Below are positions 24,481 to 36,075 of a DNA stretch of 64,000 nt, one piece after another (the first letter of the stretch is position 1; every line of letters starts with the position of its first letter). Origin of the DNA: Trochalopteron elliotii (Eukaryota > Chordata > Aves > Passeriformes > Leiothrichidae); the NCBI GenBank assembly GCA_024734555.1, contig JANPWX010000215.1, positions 2,760,385 through 2,824,384 on the forward strand, read 5' to 3'. A model generated the notes under the pieces. It was not told the origin of the DNA and made no database searches. It saw nothing but the letters and a program-made list of their open reading frames with translations. A program made the position numbers and the translations under genes.

Positions 24481-25524
24481 GTTCTAAGCTGAACATTTGT
24501 AGTGCTTGATATCGCACTCACATAGAAAGCACACAGCTCTTGCTCTGCTCTAGACTGCAGCCAAGGATGTTACACAGGGGAAAATTCAGAGGTATTTTGT
24601 TCCTGAAATTTAATTTTCCTCTATATTATTTTTAAGAATGGCTCTAGTACCATTGAAAAGGGGTATTTTTTACCTTAAGTTGCTTTATACACCACAACAA
24701 AAAATCCAAACCCCACAATCCTACAGAAATCAATGGAAAAACTCCTCTGATTCATTTAGCTCTATCCTGAATTGAAAGAAATGAAGAAGAATGTTTTATT
24801 TTAGTATGATCCTGGCTGATGCACAAGTTCAAAGTAGGGACAAGGACTGTAGCACTAACAATAGGTCCATGAATGAAGGAGATCACCTGGTTTATTTTGG
24901 CATGGGGGTCAGACCATGTGGATTCTCATAATGATGTGAGCTTCTGGTTTACACATGTAAAAAAAAAAAATCAATCAACTTCACTTGCAGGTTGAACTCC
25001 ATTTTCCAAATGTGATTGTCAAAGAAGAAAACATTGGTTCTTCCTCCTTAGCCCACATCTCCAAGATCTCCTTGACACTCTGTCCAATTTTCTTGTAGAT
25101 CTAGTTTTCACTGGGCACCATTGTATGAAACCCACTCCAGCTGAATCACTTACAACTTAAAAAGAATAAAGAAACCCTGTTCCTCTCCCCCAAATTCTGG
25201 TGAGTCCTGTGGATACTCAAATTCCCAGATCACATGCCCAGAACCCTTATGTAACTTTTTAGATTTTCTGTAAAAGAAGCATCTTTCTGAAAGCCAGGTG
25301 TTTTTTGATTTTTTTTTTTTAATTCTACTAAACTTGTTACAAAACAAAGGAGAAAACTGTAAAACACTTGAAAATGTCTGTTCACAATGAACAAGCACTA
25401 GCTTCTTTGTTGTATCTCAGGTGTTTTATGATGTGTTTTTGTGCCAATGGATTTCTTTTTTATATTATTTGTGTTGGTACCCTGAACACTTTCAAATGTT
25501 TGTCAATTGATGGTCTCTACATAA
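24481..25524. other. Unique noncoding DNA
   Basis: No gene is recognised. The minus-strand frame at 25150-25398 (82 codons) and the plus-strand frames near 25.37-25.95 kb are featureless, lysine- or phenylalanine-rich products of AT-rich DNA. Confidence 0.55.
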
Positions 25525-25560
25525 TAGGTACAATCCATATCTGGGTCAGACCTTCCAGTT
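25525..25560 (-). mobile_element. Possible tiny CR1 3'-end fragment
   Basis: Read on the minus strand, the segment contains 'GGTCTGACCCAGATATGG', close to the 'ggtctgacccagtatgg' phrase near the 3' end of old amniote CR1 elements. Only about 18 bases match and the flanks are not recognisable, so it may be coincidence. The inverted repeat at 25573-25592 (CTTAGCTCC, CT, GGAGCTAAG, then a T run) lies immediately to its right. Confidence 0.3.
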
Positions 25561-25592
25561 CAGGTACAATAGCTTAGCTCCCTGGAGCTAAG

Positions 25593-27596
25593 ATTTTTTT
25601 TGTGTAATAGATTTGTAAAGAACTCAAATGATGCCAAGTAGACTTAAATGCTTTTCCTTAACTTTTGCAAACAGTTGTGTTTCTGCTTGGATGTTCTGCA
25701 GATAAATTTATATGAAGTTATCTCAGGTTTTAAAGACTATATTGAGAGAAGCCTATGAGATATAAACCTAGTAAAAGATTTTCTTTTAAGGCCCTTATAT
25801 TCTTGTACTTTTTCAGAAACACCTTCCTAAAGATTCCTGTATTTATAGTTAGGATCAAGATTTTCAAACTACAGATAACACAGCATAATGTAAACTTTTC
25901 AGTGAAACAAAGAAAGACAACAAACAAAATTCTTACAGATAGTAGTTACTAGGTCCTGCTGAACAATAAAGAAGGGTTCCAATTAAAATCTGTCAGAAAC
26001 CAGTTATTTAATTTTGCATACATAGTGGTTTGAAAACCACTTGGGGTTTTAGTGCCCCAAATCCAAACCCCTTCAAAATGAAAACTAGACTATGACTCTA
26101 GTTTTCAAAGGACTATGTGTATGTATTTTGTTTTTTATTTCAGACATCTGAAGATAACCAGAGGGTCTCATTCCTTTGACTTCAGGAAAACTTTGCAAAG
26201 CTATCAATTAAATCTTCATGCCTCCCCAGTAGATTTCAGACAGAGTGAAAGGTCAGACACTGTTCAATAAGTGGAAAAAATAAGCTGGTCAGTTTGGATA
26301 TCAGGACCCCAAAGTAGCCTGAATAAAATTCTGTAAGGACAGTGAACATCCCTGTTCATGTCACCCATCTTTGGAAACCCAAGTTGGATCATGACTCAGC
26401 AGTGGGATCTGATTCTCTGTAAGGTTGGTCTTTGGGTGCTTTAGCAAATTAAAAACTTGAAATTATTGCACTGCCAGAAAGGTGCTAAAATATTTTCACC
26501 TAGGAAGTCATAAATCACACATACATACACATACTTACACATGGTTATGTGTAACTACCTTACATACCCAAACAGGACTGGCAGGTTCAAAAAATCCTGT
26601 CCATCTGAGGGTAAGGACTTTACAAATCCATTTTCCTACTGAGGATGGACAGCAACCTAGGAGCATTTTTGACTTCAAACCTTCCCTTGTCCATAAGTGC
26701 TAAATAGCTAAAGTATGAACATCAGAGGTTGCTGTGCACCCTGCATCCTTAAGTTTCTCCCCAGAAAAGCTGTGATCATACTGTTCTAGAAAGCCACAAC
26801 AGCAACAAAGGATATAATAATCTACTAAGGAATATGACCATTTCAAGAAAAAGTAAAGAATCAAACACCTAATGCAGTTAATACAGGTAAAGTTGATGTT
26901 ACATCGTGAGGGCTGGGGACGGTTCTTTTTTTGCAGGAAAAGAATATTATTTTACTAATTTTGGCCTGGTTTTGTTCATTTTTTTAGACTTTTGTTGAAC
27001 TGCAAAAGCTGAATGTAAATCCAAAGTTTCCTACTGCAGTTCAAAAAATCATTGGAGAATCTGCAAGATATCCAACTTGTATAATTTTAATTTCTGTTTC
27101 TAGGCAGAGATTGTTTTCACTCCCAGTCAGATCAGATTGCCAATTTGTTCTTAAACATCTTTTATTTTTCCAGTGAACATTTACTAAAGTTTTCTATTCT
27201 TGAGAGGAAAGAGACTGCATCACCAAATGAAGAGTTTAAACCTCCAAAATTGAATGTGAAGATTCAAAGGTTACTGTACTATAATTCTGTGCAAGGTCTA
27301 AAGCCAGTAAGAGGAGAACTGAGGGAAGATTGGTTCTCTTTCTGTGTCTATGTGCACATGTGTACCTGCATTTGGCAGCACCCTCAGCCTGTTGCTGATG
27401 GTGAGAGTCTCTTCACAAAGAAACCCAGAGGAAGGCATAACAGACAGCAGCAAACTGGCAGGTACTAGGTAGAAAGAGGAATAGGATGAGTAGAAGGCAT
27501 TGGATATCTGCATATGTGGTCACAATGATAATGTTCTCAAAACCTTTCAGAAAAATAGGAAAGGGTTCAGGATATCTCTCATTGTCTTAAATGCAT

Positions 27597-27598
<2 letters not shown>
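25593..27598. other. Unique AT-rich noncoding DNA
   Basis: No gene is recognised. An imperfect CA/CATA-rich stretch lies at about 26515-26550. Open frames of 65-107 codons occur on both strands without familiar content. Confidence 0.55.

Positions 27599-27629
<31 letters not shown>
27599..27629. repeat. (AT)15 microsatellite
   Basis: A 31-bp perfect alternating AT run, self-complementary and cruciform-prone. It adds a run of Ile-Tyr codons to a chance open frame at 27500-27769. Confidence 0.97.
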
Positions 27630-27632
<3 letters not shown>

Positions 27633-28323
27633 GGATAACCTTTTTTCTAAAATATTCTACTCAGGACATGGAATTATTTCAAATCTCTTCTTTGTTGTTG
27701 TTGTTTGATTTTTTTTTTTCTCACTTTGTTTGCTCTAATTTTGTTAATATTGGAAAAAGACTCCAGTAAGCAGTGAGTAAGTAAGGATAGGTGTTGGTAG
27801 CATTTCATCTATCAGCATATACTTATCTACACAGTCTCTTTAACCACAGTGGTGCACCAAAAGAGAACATACACCAGCCTTGAGCTAAAACATTCACTGT
27901 GGGGCTGTGGATGAGCTGATGGCTCTCCAAAGTGCCTGATGAATTAGGCATATGAGCTGCATGATAAGGAGGATTCATTAGCATGAGCTCTCTCTCTTAC
28001 CATCCAGATCATGCATTCCTAGACTGCAGGATGACTAAGGGAAGAGGGAGGGAGGCCAGCCAAAACCTTGCTAAGCTGGTGGGAGCACAGAGCAGAGCTG
28101 GGCTCCCACTGTGACCTTTGCAGGGTGGTAGACCGTGGAACACTGCAGACTGTTCAAGCCCTTTGTTGTTAGCTCTGCATGCAACTGAGCTGTATAAATA
28201 TAGAGAGTCTCACAGAAGTTGTTTATCATTACAAGTTCACTTGTTTTCCTTCAAAGAATTTTTTAAATGTTACTTAAACATCTATGGTCTGGAAGCAAAT
28301 CCATATGTGAGTGTGGGTATTTT
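27630..28323. other. Noncoding DNA with a possible regulatory stretch
   Basis: No gene is recognised. Within 27895-28145, words such as GATGAATTAGGCATATGAGC and GATTCATTAGCATGAGC are homeodomain/POU-like. A TGACCTTTGCAGGG nuclear-receptor-like word (about 28110) precedes a TATAAATA word (about 28193). These might mark an enhancer or weak promoter, but the evidence is only word content. Confidence 0.35.
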
Positions 28324-28352
28324 GTGGTATTTCTTCCCAAGAAATACCACAG
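28324..28352. repeat. Perfect 13-bp hairpin
   Basis: TGTGGTATTTCTT (28324-28336), loop CCC (28337-28339), AAGAAATACCACA (28340-28352). All 13 pairs are Watson-Crick. The stem is too short for a microRNA precursor. A template-switch origin would explain such a compact perfect inverted repeat. It also makes frames open on both strands here (28118-28512), which are not credible genes. Confidence 0.97.
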
Positions 28353-28984
28353 TACAAGAACAGGCTCTGGGCTTGCTTCCCCCCTGCAAATACTGGTGTA
28401 TGCACAGTGGATGCTGCTGAACCTCACCTTGTGTAATCTTGAGCAGTGTCCCTTCTGGAAGTGAATCATGAAAACTGTATTCCCAGAGATCCTTATTATA
28501 CTTGTTTTTCAAGGAGCATCAGATTGGGTTGATAATGCTCTATTGTTGCAATCTAACATCTGCCTTCCTGGAAAGAGAGCAGATATCACTGGGGATCTTG
28601 TACACCCATGATAAACCAGAAACAAGCCTTTTTATTTCTTTCTTCTCACTTCTTTCTGAAAATATAAGTTGCTTATAACAGTTACATTGCAATTCTCTTA
28701 GCAGTGAATACACTCTATTTATACACTGTAATGGTTTTTATATTAAAATTTAATTCCTAGTCATTATTAATAAAAATTTCCCAGGCTGTCTAGTAAGTTA
28801 TGAGAAAGTTATCTTTATCTGAGCTTCATCTGAGGTGAATGAAATGGAGTTTTAGGTTTAAAATTAGGCAGAACAGAGGTGCTTGAAACAGCAGTCACTT
28901 TAAACACACACACTTTCTTCAGAGAAGGAAGACTTGTGACCGTTCATTTTATTAAGAAAACTCCTTAAAATTTGGTTGCCTTTT
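28353..28984. other. Unique noncoding DNA
   Basis: No gene is recognised. Composition is moderate up to about 28470 and AT-rich afterwards. Confidence 0.55.
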
Positions 28985-29420
28985 TAGAATCATAGAATTA
29001 TAGATTCATAGAATGTTAAGGTACCTTAAAGATTATCTGGTCCCAATGTCCCCTGCCATGAGCAGGGACACCTCCCACTATACCAGGCTGCTCATCGCCT
29101 TATCCAGCCTGGCTTTGAACTCTGTCAGGGTTGGAGCATACCTCTCTGGGCAACCTTTTTCAGTGCCTCAGGACCCTCTCAATAAAAAAATTTCTTCCTA
29201 ATAGCTAAATTATTCATATAAATTTCTGTGAAATATTCTTAAATACCTAAATTTTCCCTCTTTCAGTTTGTACCCATTACTCCTAGTCCTGTCACTACAG
29301 TTCCTGGAGAAGAGTCCTTTTTTGGACTCCCCTTCAGATATTGGGAGGTTGCTATGAGATCTCTGTGCAACCTTCTGTTCTCCAGGCTGAACAATCCTAA
29401 TTTTCTCAGTCCATCACTGA
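28985..29420 (-). mobile_element. CR1 LINE, truncated 3' end
   Basis: A non-LTR retrotransposon fragment in reverse orientation. The CR1 3' terminus is at the left edge: read on the minus strand it ends in repeated ATTCTATGA-like octamers (plus strand TAGAATCATAGAATTATAG). Further right, reverse-strand CR1 phrases follow in the expected order: the 'ccctgccatgagcagggacacc' region, 'ccagcctggctttgaac', 'gggcaacctttttcagtgcctca', 'aaatttcttcctaatagc', 'tgtcactacagttcctggagaagag', and 'tctgttctccaggctgaacaatcc'. About 435 bp remain, the usual 5' truncation. It lies inside no recognised gene, and the reverse-transcriptase coding region is absent. The fairly intact octamers suggest a younger insertion than the other CR1 copies here. 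Confidence 0.95.
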
Positions 29421-32400
29421 ACTGTCTGAACTGTAGTTCATTGTTTGAAATACTGTATTCTGTGCAAATGTCCTTGGGCTGAAGTTCTGTAGGAAAAGAG
29501 GTTGCTTTTTGCTCTGGTGAACTTGCAGCTCTGAATGAGAAGTGTGGGGGAGTAAAAATGTTGTTTGGAATTAAAAAAATGTATTTTTAAAATTTATTTT
29601 GTTTGGTTTTTTTCCCTTTGAAAAATGCCTTTAAAATTATTATGGAAAGAAGCTAAAATTTAGGACAGTTTGAACTGAAAATTAATATGCTTGTTTTGAA
29701 AATAATGAGGACATACTTTTCGACTTAATTTGTATTACTGAGAGAGATATCTTGTAAGGTAATAATCTGAGTATTGTCATGCCTTGCAGAATAGAGTAAA
29801 AACTCAAAAGGAAAATTTTTAACAACTCTGGGGTGTGTTTTTTGTTTCTTCTCCATTGGTTTGGGTCTAAGTGATTTGGAAAACACATTTGCTTTGAATT
29901 TTAGCAAATGCCATATGTCTGTGCTGAGAACATGGATTTCTAAGGATTAAATTCCAAGTATTTACATAGCTGTATCTGTATTGTTTAAAATAGCTAGAAT
30001 GCTTCAAGTATATCTAATAGATGCTATATTTGCTTAGTATCTTATTTGTATATCTAACATATAGTACCTCTGAAGAGCTAACTAGGCTGAAGAGGTATAG
30101 GAATTTTGTTCTCTAAATGTAAGTTATCACTTCAATTTTCACTTTTGGTTTGCTCTCTTCAACTTTATGAGTAATTTAATGTTACAATGCTGCTACCTTC
30201 CTCAACATACTCATTCTTTTCTTTACCTCGGACAAAGTGAAAAATAATCCTACAAAAAAAGTAAAAACTTTGTGCTTTTCTTCATTCCAGTTCGAGAAAG
30301 ATACAATAAAATATATGGTCATGAGGTGATGGGAAGTCAGGAATAGCCTCTTTGGCAGAAGAACCATCTTTAATTGTCTTACATGGGTTACAAAACTGCA
30401 CTTAGCTATCAGTGGTTGAATTCTGCCTATCTCTTTTCAGAGGCTTTGGAAATCTTCCCAAGATTTTGGTATAACATACTGTCTCAGGTGTTGACTTTTC
30501 CTGGAGTTAGACATCTAACTTTCTGTTGTGCCCTAGAAAATAGTTCCTTTTTATTTTAGCATGATCTTAAAACAAACTCAGGAGAAAAATCCAGGAGTGC
30601 TCTTTGTCAAGATGACACAGTTTATATGTACTTTATGAGACTCCTGTTTCCAAGAGCAATTAAGATGTTCTGAGTTATATCAACCTGTGTTTGCATTTGG
30701 ATATTTTCATTCACAGATTTATTTTAGGATTGTCCACTGCATTGCAAAACATAACTTGCCTTACTCCACCTAATTAAAATTCATTTGATGAACATACAAC
30801 CTTAGAAACCAATGTTTTTTAAAGTTGTCTTTTGGATTTTGACCCCATGGGAAATATTCATGTAATCTAATGTAGTTGTTCTGAATAACATCTTTGTTAG
30901 AAACTTAAGGTAGGCTAAAGTTATGTGTTTACACTAAAAAGAGGGACAGAGGCATTTCCGGAATATTATTCACAGAAGTCAGATGAATGAAAACACTTTG
31001 CATAAAGATTTCCTCACCATTTAGCATAGCTACTCACTTTGAATGCCCACATTTCTAGGTAAATCTGGAAGAAAACATAGCAAAAAATCTTATGTTCAGA
31101 GGGCTAGCAGTGTAAGCCTACCTTATGTCTCTCTGCCTGTGCTTTTATGTAGGGAAGATTTTGTATTTAGCAAGTTTTAACACATGTATTGCCATGCCTT
31201 TGGAATTCAGTCCCCTGGGTAAAATTATGATGGAGCTTAAATGCCTTGCTCGTGTAATGCTCTGGCACTGCCTATAGCCTGATGCAGGACTAGTTTTAGG
31301 ATTCAGATTCTGGCTAAACCAGTGCTCAGGAAGATCATGTGGCTGTTGGTAACACTGGAACTGAAAGAATGATCCTTCAGAGATGGTTTTTTTTTCTCCT
31401 GTCCTGGGGGCAGTAATCAGGGGTTTGATGAACACCTGGGACAGTTCTGTGAGTTTTAGATTATATCCTGCTCTCTCCCCCAGCCATATGAAAAGTACTG
31501 GAGTTCTGTGGAAGGAGGAGAATGGACTCTATATTTAATTTTTGAACTGAAGACAAAGCAGCATTACTTTTCAGATCCATTTTACTTTAAAGAGTCTGCA
31601 AGTCATTGTGCCAACCTGTGATTTTTATAAAAGTTGAAGGTACTTTCCTTCCAAGAAAGGATGTTAGGAGCTACTTGAATAGTTATTGATGTTTCAATGA
31701 AATGCTAAAATCATGTAAATCTGTATTCATAATTTTACTGATAAAATGCATAGTGTTTTAATTGCTCAGATTAGATTTTTGATCTCCTCTCCAACGGACA
31801 TATTTGTAGCATGGTAAATGTGAGTCTATACGGCAGAACATCTTATGTTCACTCTTAAGATAACAATGTCATATTCTTCCTAGTAAGACGAAGTACATAA
31901 TTTTTTTTTAAGGGTAAAAGTTTTTAGGGTCCAGTAGTCCAAATATTTGTCATAGAGCTGAGACAGAGGAAGGCGGATTTCTTCCTTTTCTTTATTTGCA
32001 TGGAGATCGGACTGTGAACCAAATATTTGGGAGAGTATATTTTTAGATAGATCTCCCTTAATCTCTTCTGTCGGAATAGTCCTACAAAGTATTCAAATAT
32101 TCCTATATTCGGGGCCTCTAATTCAGGTTTACATTTCCAGGGGACTTCTCAGACTGCCAACAAAGAGTTACTTTGTATTTTCTTTCTTTTTTTTTTTGAG
32201 TCGAAACAAATTACCTAGTTCACTAAAAATGATACTGTTTTCAGGTCCAGCCATCAAAATGAAAGTTCAGCTATTCATGTAGTCCCAGGCATTCTCAAAA
32301 ATATTCGGTCACACCATAATGAAATTAAAACAATAGATGCTGTCCCATTGTAAGTATATAAAATATAGGAATCCTAAATTCTTACAGAAATAAGTAGAAG

Positions 32401-33555
32401 TGTCACTACAAATTCTTTTTTTATGTGTGAAGATTTTACGTTATTCTGTAGCTAAAAAATCAGAAGGAAAATAGAAACTGTGATCACAGAAGAGAACTCA
32501 AATAGCATATTAAATCTTGGAAAGAATGTTTCTTTTTTTTATTGTGTCTAATACTAGTCTGAGAGAAAGAGTGGGATACCTTTATTAAACTAAAATAAAG
32601 CAGCCTTCATCCATAATTCAGAGCTTAATGCCATGATTTCCAAGTGCCACAAAGTCTATCTTGAGTATTATTTTAAGCTATCTTCTAAAGCATGGTGTTA
32701 GTAGCAACATTTTTGTCTAACTCCACAGTCTTAACAAGAGCTGCTGCCTGCTACAATATCTGACGACTTCCTTTACTTTCAAAACACCCTCAGCAGGCAC
32801 TTCTTCCCAACAAAACTCACAACCTACTCTTATCATGGCATTCTTTCCTAGTATTTTGTTTTTCTGCCCTTATTAAAACAAGGTAGGGTAATATTCTACC
32901 TCAATTGTTCAGTAAAATTCTCTTTTGTATCTCTCACTACCATGATGGTACAGTAGCCTGGTGAGCAGTTGTTGTTGAAGAGATACAGTTGGAAATTTTC
33001 TTAAGTAGTTTTTCTCAGAATACACTTGTTTCTTGAAACTGAAACTTTGTTTCCAAGATATTATGTACCTGTTTTAATGAGGCAAGGGTTTCTGATCAGC
33101 AAGCAATAGATGCACTGACCCATTCATCTGGCCCATTTAGGGTATTTAAATCCATGAGCTGAGGCTGGGGACAGATCAACATTTGATGTGCCTTTATATC
33201 ATGGGGTATTGTGGAACCATTTCAACTCATATTTATAATTCAGAGTTTAATGGATAGCTCAGAGAGGTCTTCTGCATATCTGAACATAGCGAGAAGCATA
33301 GCACTACCAGCTTAGAAAGCAGCATGGGCTAAGCAGAATATCAAAGCAGTATGGCTGTGTCAGCCTGCTGCTGGACCAACAGCGTTCACCTGTGCTGGAG
33401 GTTGCACTGATACCAGCAGTGCTGCTCTGTCCTGCCTGCACCACTCTGGGGTCGTGTCACTGTACCTGTACCACATCAGCCAGGTCAGCTACAGCTGAGG
33501 ATCTCGCAGCTTCTTCAGACAAAGTTCTCCTGCGGACTACGCATTTCTGTTGATT
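29421..33555. other. Unique AT-rich noncoding DNA
   Basis: No gene is recognised over about 4 kb. Open frames (for example the minus-strand 96 codons at 31145-31435) show no family. A slightly GC-richer stretch at 33350-33530 contains CAGCTG-type and CACCTG-type E-box words but no identifiable feature. Confidence 0.55.
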
Positions 33556-33720
33556 TTATTTTCCCCCTTCCCTTTCCCTTTCTCTTCCTTTCCTTTCTTT
33601 TGAATTCTTACTGGGTTTTTTTGTTTGTTTGTTTGGGTGTTTTTTGCGGTTTTTTTGTTTGCTTGTTTGTTTTTGTTTTGTTTTTTTGTTTTGTTTTGTA
33701 TTTTGTTTGTTGTAGTTTTT
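33556..33720 (+). repeat. Polypyrimidine and (TTTG)n low-complexity tract
   Basis: The left part (33556-33601) is a CCCTTT/CTTTCC pyrimidine run. The right part (33612-33720) is T-rich with G spaced every three to seven bases, mostly TTTG and TTTTG units. Two overlapping minus-strand frames (33537-33737, 33556-33888) translate it to Lys/Asn/Gln/Thr-rich peptides, an artefact of the repeat. Confidence 0.92.
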
Positions 33721-34488
33721 CTCCTGGTTGAGAGCAAGAAAACTTAAGAATCTTGTAAAACTTCCCTTGAAAGAGAAAGCAGTCTCCCAGGCACTTCTGA
33801 ATGTTGCAGTATCGGGAAGAGTAGGGAGAAGGTAGGAAGTTGCTGAGGAGTCTGCAGTGTATATTTTTAGCATGGGGCTGTTAATCATAGCTAGAAGTCT
33901 GACTCAAAGCATGGTTTAAGCATGAGAATTGCTGAGTGAAATTCTTAATGCAGCATATCCTTTTGTTGTCTATATTGCAAACACATGGTCTCTGTAAACA
34001 TTACTGATATTTCATCTTCAATACACAGTGGTTAGTAAGGACCACAAAACAACAAGTGGTCACTGGTAATAATTGGTGTATTCATCTGTAGTCCACAGAA
34101 GTGAAAAACTAACATGGGGTTAAGACAAAAACACTTAAGATCTAAGCTTGAGGCTGATGTTTTTCTTTTGAGGCTATTCCTCCTTTTACTAGACTGCTGT
34201 CCAGAAATACCATGTTTTGAAGATATATGTGGTGCTCAAATCCAGTCACAAGGTAAAAAGGTATAAAATAACTGATACACAAAACATGCTTCCAACACTC
34301 CAAGAACTGAAGAAACTTTACAAAGTCCAGTTCTTTCCAGTTTTCTGGCAGAAGGACAGTCTCTGTGTCTAGCCTTTTAATTTTTAAGAAGGAGTCTGAA
34401 CAGATATTTGTTAATTTTTATCAACTTTGACTTGAGTGTTGGCTTAAAAAAATGTATTGGGTTAGATTCTCTGTTAGACAAAGCACAT
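33721..34488. other. Unique noncoding DNA
   Basis: No gene or repeat is recognised. Confidence 0.55.
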
Positions 34489-34585
34489 ACAAGTTAAGTG
34501 TCTCTCTCAAGGATGTGCTATACATTTGTGACACAGCCAGGAATTGGAACGACCTGATTTTCAGAACTAATCTGTAAGCAATAAA
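34489..34585 (-). mobile_element. MIR-like SINE relic, reverse orientation
   Basis: Read on the minus strand, the order is 'caggtcgttccaattcctgg' (degraded B-box region), 'ctgtgtcacaaatgta' (for ctctgccacagact), 'tccttgagagagacacttaactt' (for ccttgggcaagtcacttaact). This is the arrangement of amniote MIR-type SINEs: tRNA-related B box, then the core ending in the 'cacttaac' motif. The A-box end is eroded. Identification is from remembered consensus. Confidence 0.6.
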
Positions 34586-35080
34586 TAAGCTCTTAATATC
34601 TAAGTTTTAAGCCAAGACTTCATCTTCTTGTCAGAAGTGACACTACATATTGTTAAATTTTCCCGAACTTGACTGCTGGTTGTCCTCTTTAAGGAGGGCC
34701 CCAGCAGTGTTATTTCCAGCTCTCAACTGGTTTAAAACCTAAGAAGAATTGACAGGATTATTTTTTTTCCCACTTGTCATGTCGTTCTACCTAGTAGTAG
34801 AATAATATTCTACTTACAGGGGTGGCAGCTTTTAGCTCAGTGTTGTGCTATCACCAGTACCTGTCTACTTCTCCTTACCTTGCTATAAAGCCAAGTCCCC
34901 AAAACATCCCTGATTTGCTGGTAAACTGTTTCTTTTTTAAAGACAAACCTTAGGCCTAGTGAAACTCCTTCACACAGACATTCATCAATTTCAGTTTCCT
35001 CATCCTTATCAAAACCATGGATTTTTTTCCTGAACCATTAAGTGTGTCTTTCAAAGATTCAAACTCCTTAAAACGAAACA
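34586..35080. other. Unique noncoding DNA
   Basis: No gene is recognised. Several short AAGG and CCTT words but no repeat family. Confidence 0.5.
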
Positions 35081-35108
35081 GGGCAGGGGAAGGGGGCAGG
35101 GGGATGGG
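35081..35108 (+). other. G-quadruplex motif
   Basis: Five G-runs of three to five bases separated by one- or two-base spacers (GGG-CA-GGGG-AA-GGGGG-CA-GGGGG-AT-GGG) satisfy the G3+N1-7 rule on the plus strand. It lies about 160 bp left of the candidate enhancer block. Confidence 0.85.
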
Positions 35109-35269
35109 TACCCACCACCAACAAAATAACTAACTTGTTTTCTCTGGCTTTTAGCTACAAGTTGAGACCTTAGCTTCGTTTTTATCTCATTGGATGCTTT
35201 GGCATGAAGCATCCAAAATCTAGATTGCTGGACTTATTCATGGCATTTCAAAGAGAGCATCATTTGGGC

Positions 35270-36075
35270 CATACATTAGCAAGTAGGCAAGTAATTAATA
35301 ATAACACACGTGGAAGCAAATGAATGTTTTGCTTGTTGAAAGAGAATGAGAAAGTCAGACAAAGGCCTGGGCTCTATGTCCTTGCCCTCCACAGCAGCAG
35401 AAGAAATAATGTTATGAATAGCATTTAACTTGAATTTGTAGCAAACTGCTGCTTTTATCATAAACAATTGCCAGATGGTATACATTATCTTCCTTTTTTC
35501 TCCTTTCACAAAAGCAGCATTAATTGCAGAGCAGCCCAGGGCTCCACTCAGCTCATCAGTGTGATAACACTTCATGACCCTGATTAGCCGTCAGTCTACT
35601 CAATTAAAAAGATCATTTAGACATTCACCCAATCATTTGCCTATCGAGCCACCTGGGCCTCAACCAGGGGCTCCATTTTTAACATTCTCCTGCCCTCTCT
35701 CATCTTGCCTAGCTTTTTTACATATCTCCAAAAGACGTAATTGAATTAAATAAAGCGTCTCAGGGGCAGCTGCAACATCTGCTGTTTGTGGTATGTCAAG
35801 CCTTCAGCATTAAAAACAGTTACATATGCTCCAAATTAGCAGGTCGCAGAGATGAAACAGTCGATGATAGTGTTTTTGTGCCAGCGTGAGAAGCAGCTCA
35901 CAGCTGTGTGCAATTTACAATTAAAGGCTTTATCAGAGCTCAATTGTACTAGTGAATCAAGTGGTGAGAGGTCAGTTAGTGAATTAGACCAATTAGAGCT
36001 TGTACAGTTAAATTATCTGTCTTATTACCTACTGATAAACAGCCTTGTCATATCTTTACTCAGATGATGAAGCTT
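35270..36075. promoter_or_regulatory. Candidate conserved enhancer block
   Basis: About 800 bp of non-repetitive DNA with a high density of developmental factor words on both strands: TAATTA/AATTA homeodomain cores (AAGTAATTAATAATAAC, AATTAATGC on the complement, GTAATTGAATTAAATAAAG, CAATTAGAGC, GTTAAATTATC), E boxes (CAGCTG twice, CATCTG, CACGTG), TTTATGATAAAAGC Hox/CDX-like words and GATAAAC/TTTATC words. Several isolated CpGs survive (TAGCCGTCAG, ATCGAGCC, GACGTAATTG, AAGCGTCTC, GGTCGCAG, AGTCGATG) in a CpG-poor region, as purifying selection can produce. Open frames (minus 35276-35575, plus 35852-36067) have no recognisable product. It reads like a vertebrate conserved noncoding element of a gene desert; target gene unknown. 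Confidence 0.5.

Noticed and set aside
25573..25592. Stem CTTAGCTCC/GGAGCTAAG followed by a T run, like a bacterial terminator
   Set aside because: The host is a vertebrate and no transcription unit is attached; recorded only as an inverted repeat.
27599..27629. AT array considered as an origin or CRISPR-like repeat
   Set aside because: It is a plain dinucleotide microsatellite; no spaced direct repeats of CRISPR type occur anywhere in the window.
28324..28352. Hairpin considered as microRNA precursor
   Set aside because: A 13-bp stem with a 3-base loop is far too short, and flanks do not extend the pairing.
28118..28512. Four overlapping open frames on both strands
   Set aside because: Mutually exclusive and centred on a perfect inverted repeat; no familiar protein.
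33537..33888. Lys/Asn/Gln/Thr-rich minus-strand frames
   Set aside because: Translation of the T/G and pyrimidine low-complexity tract.
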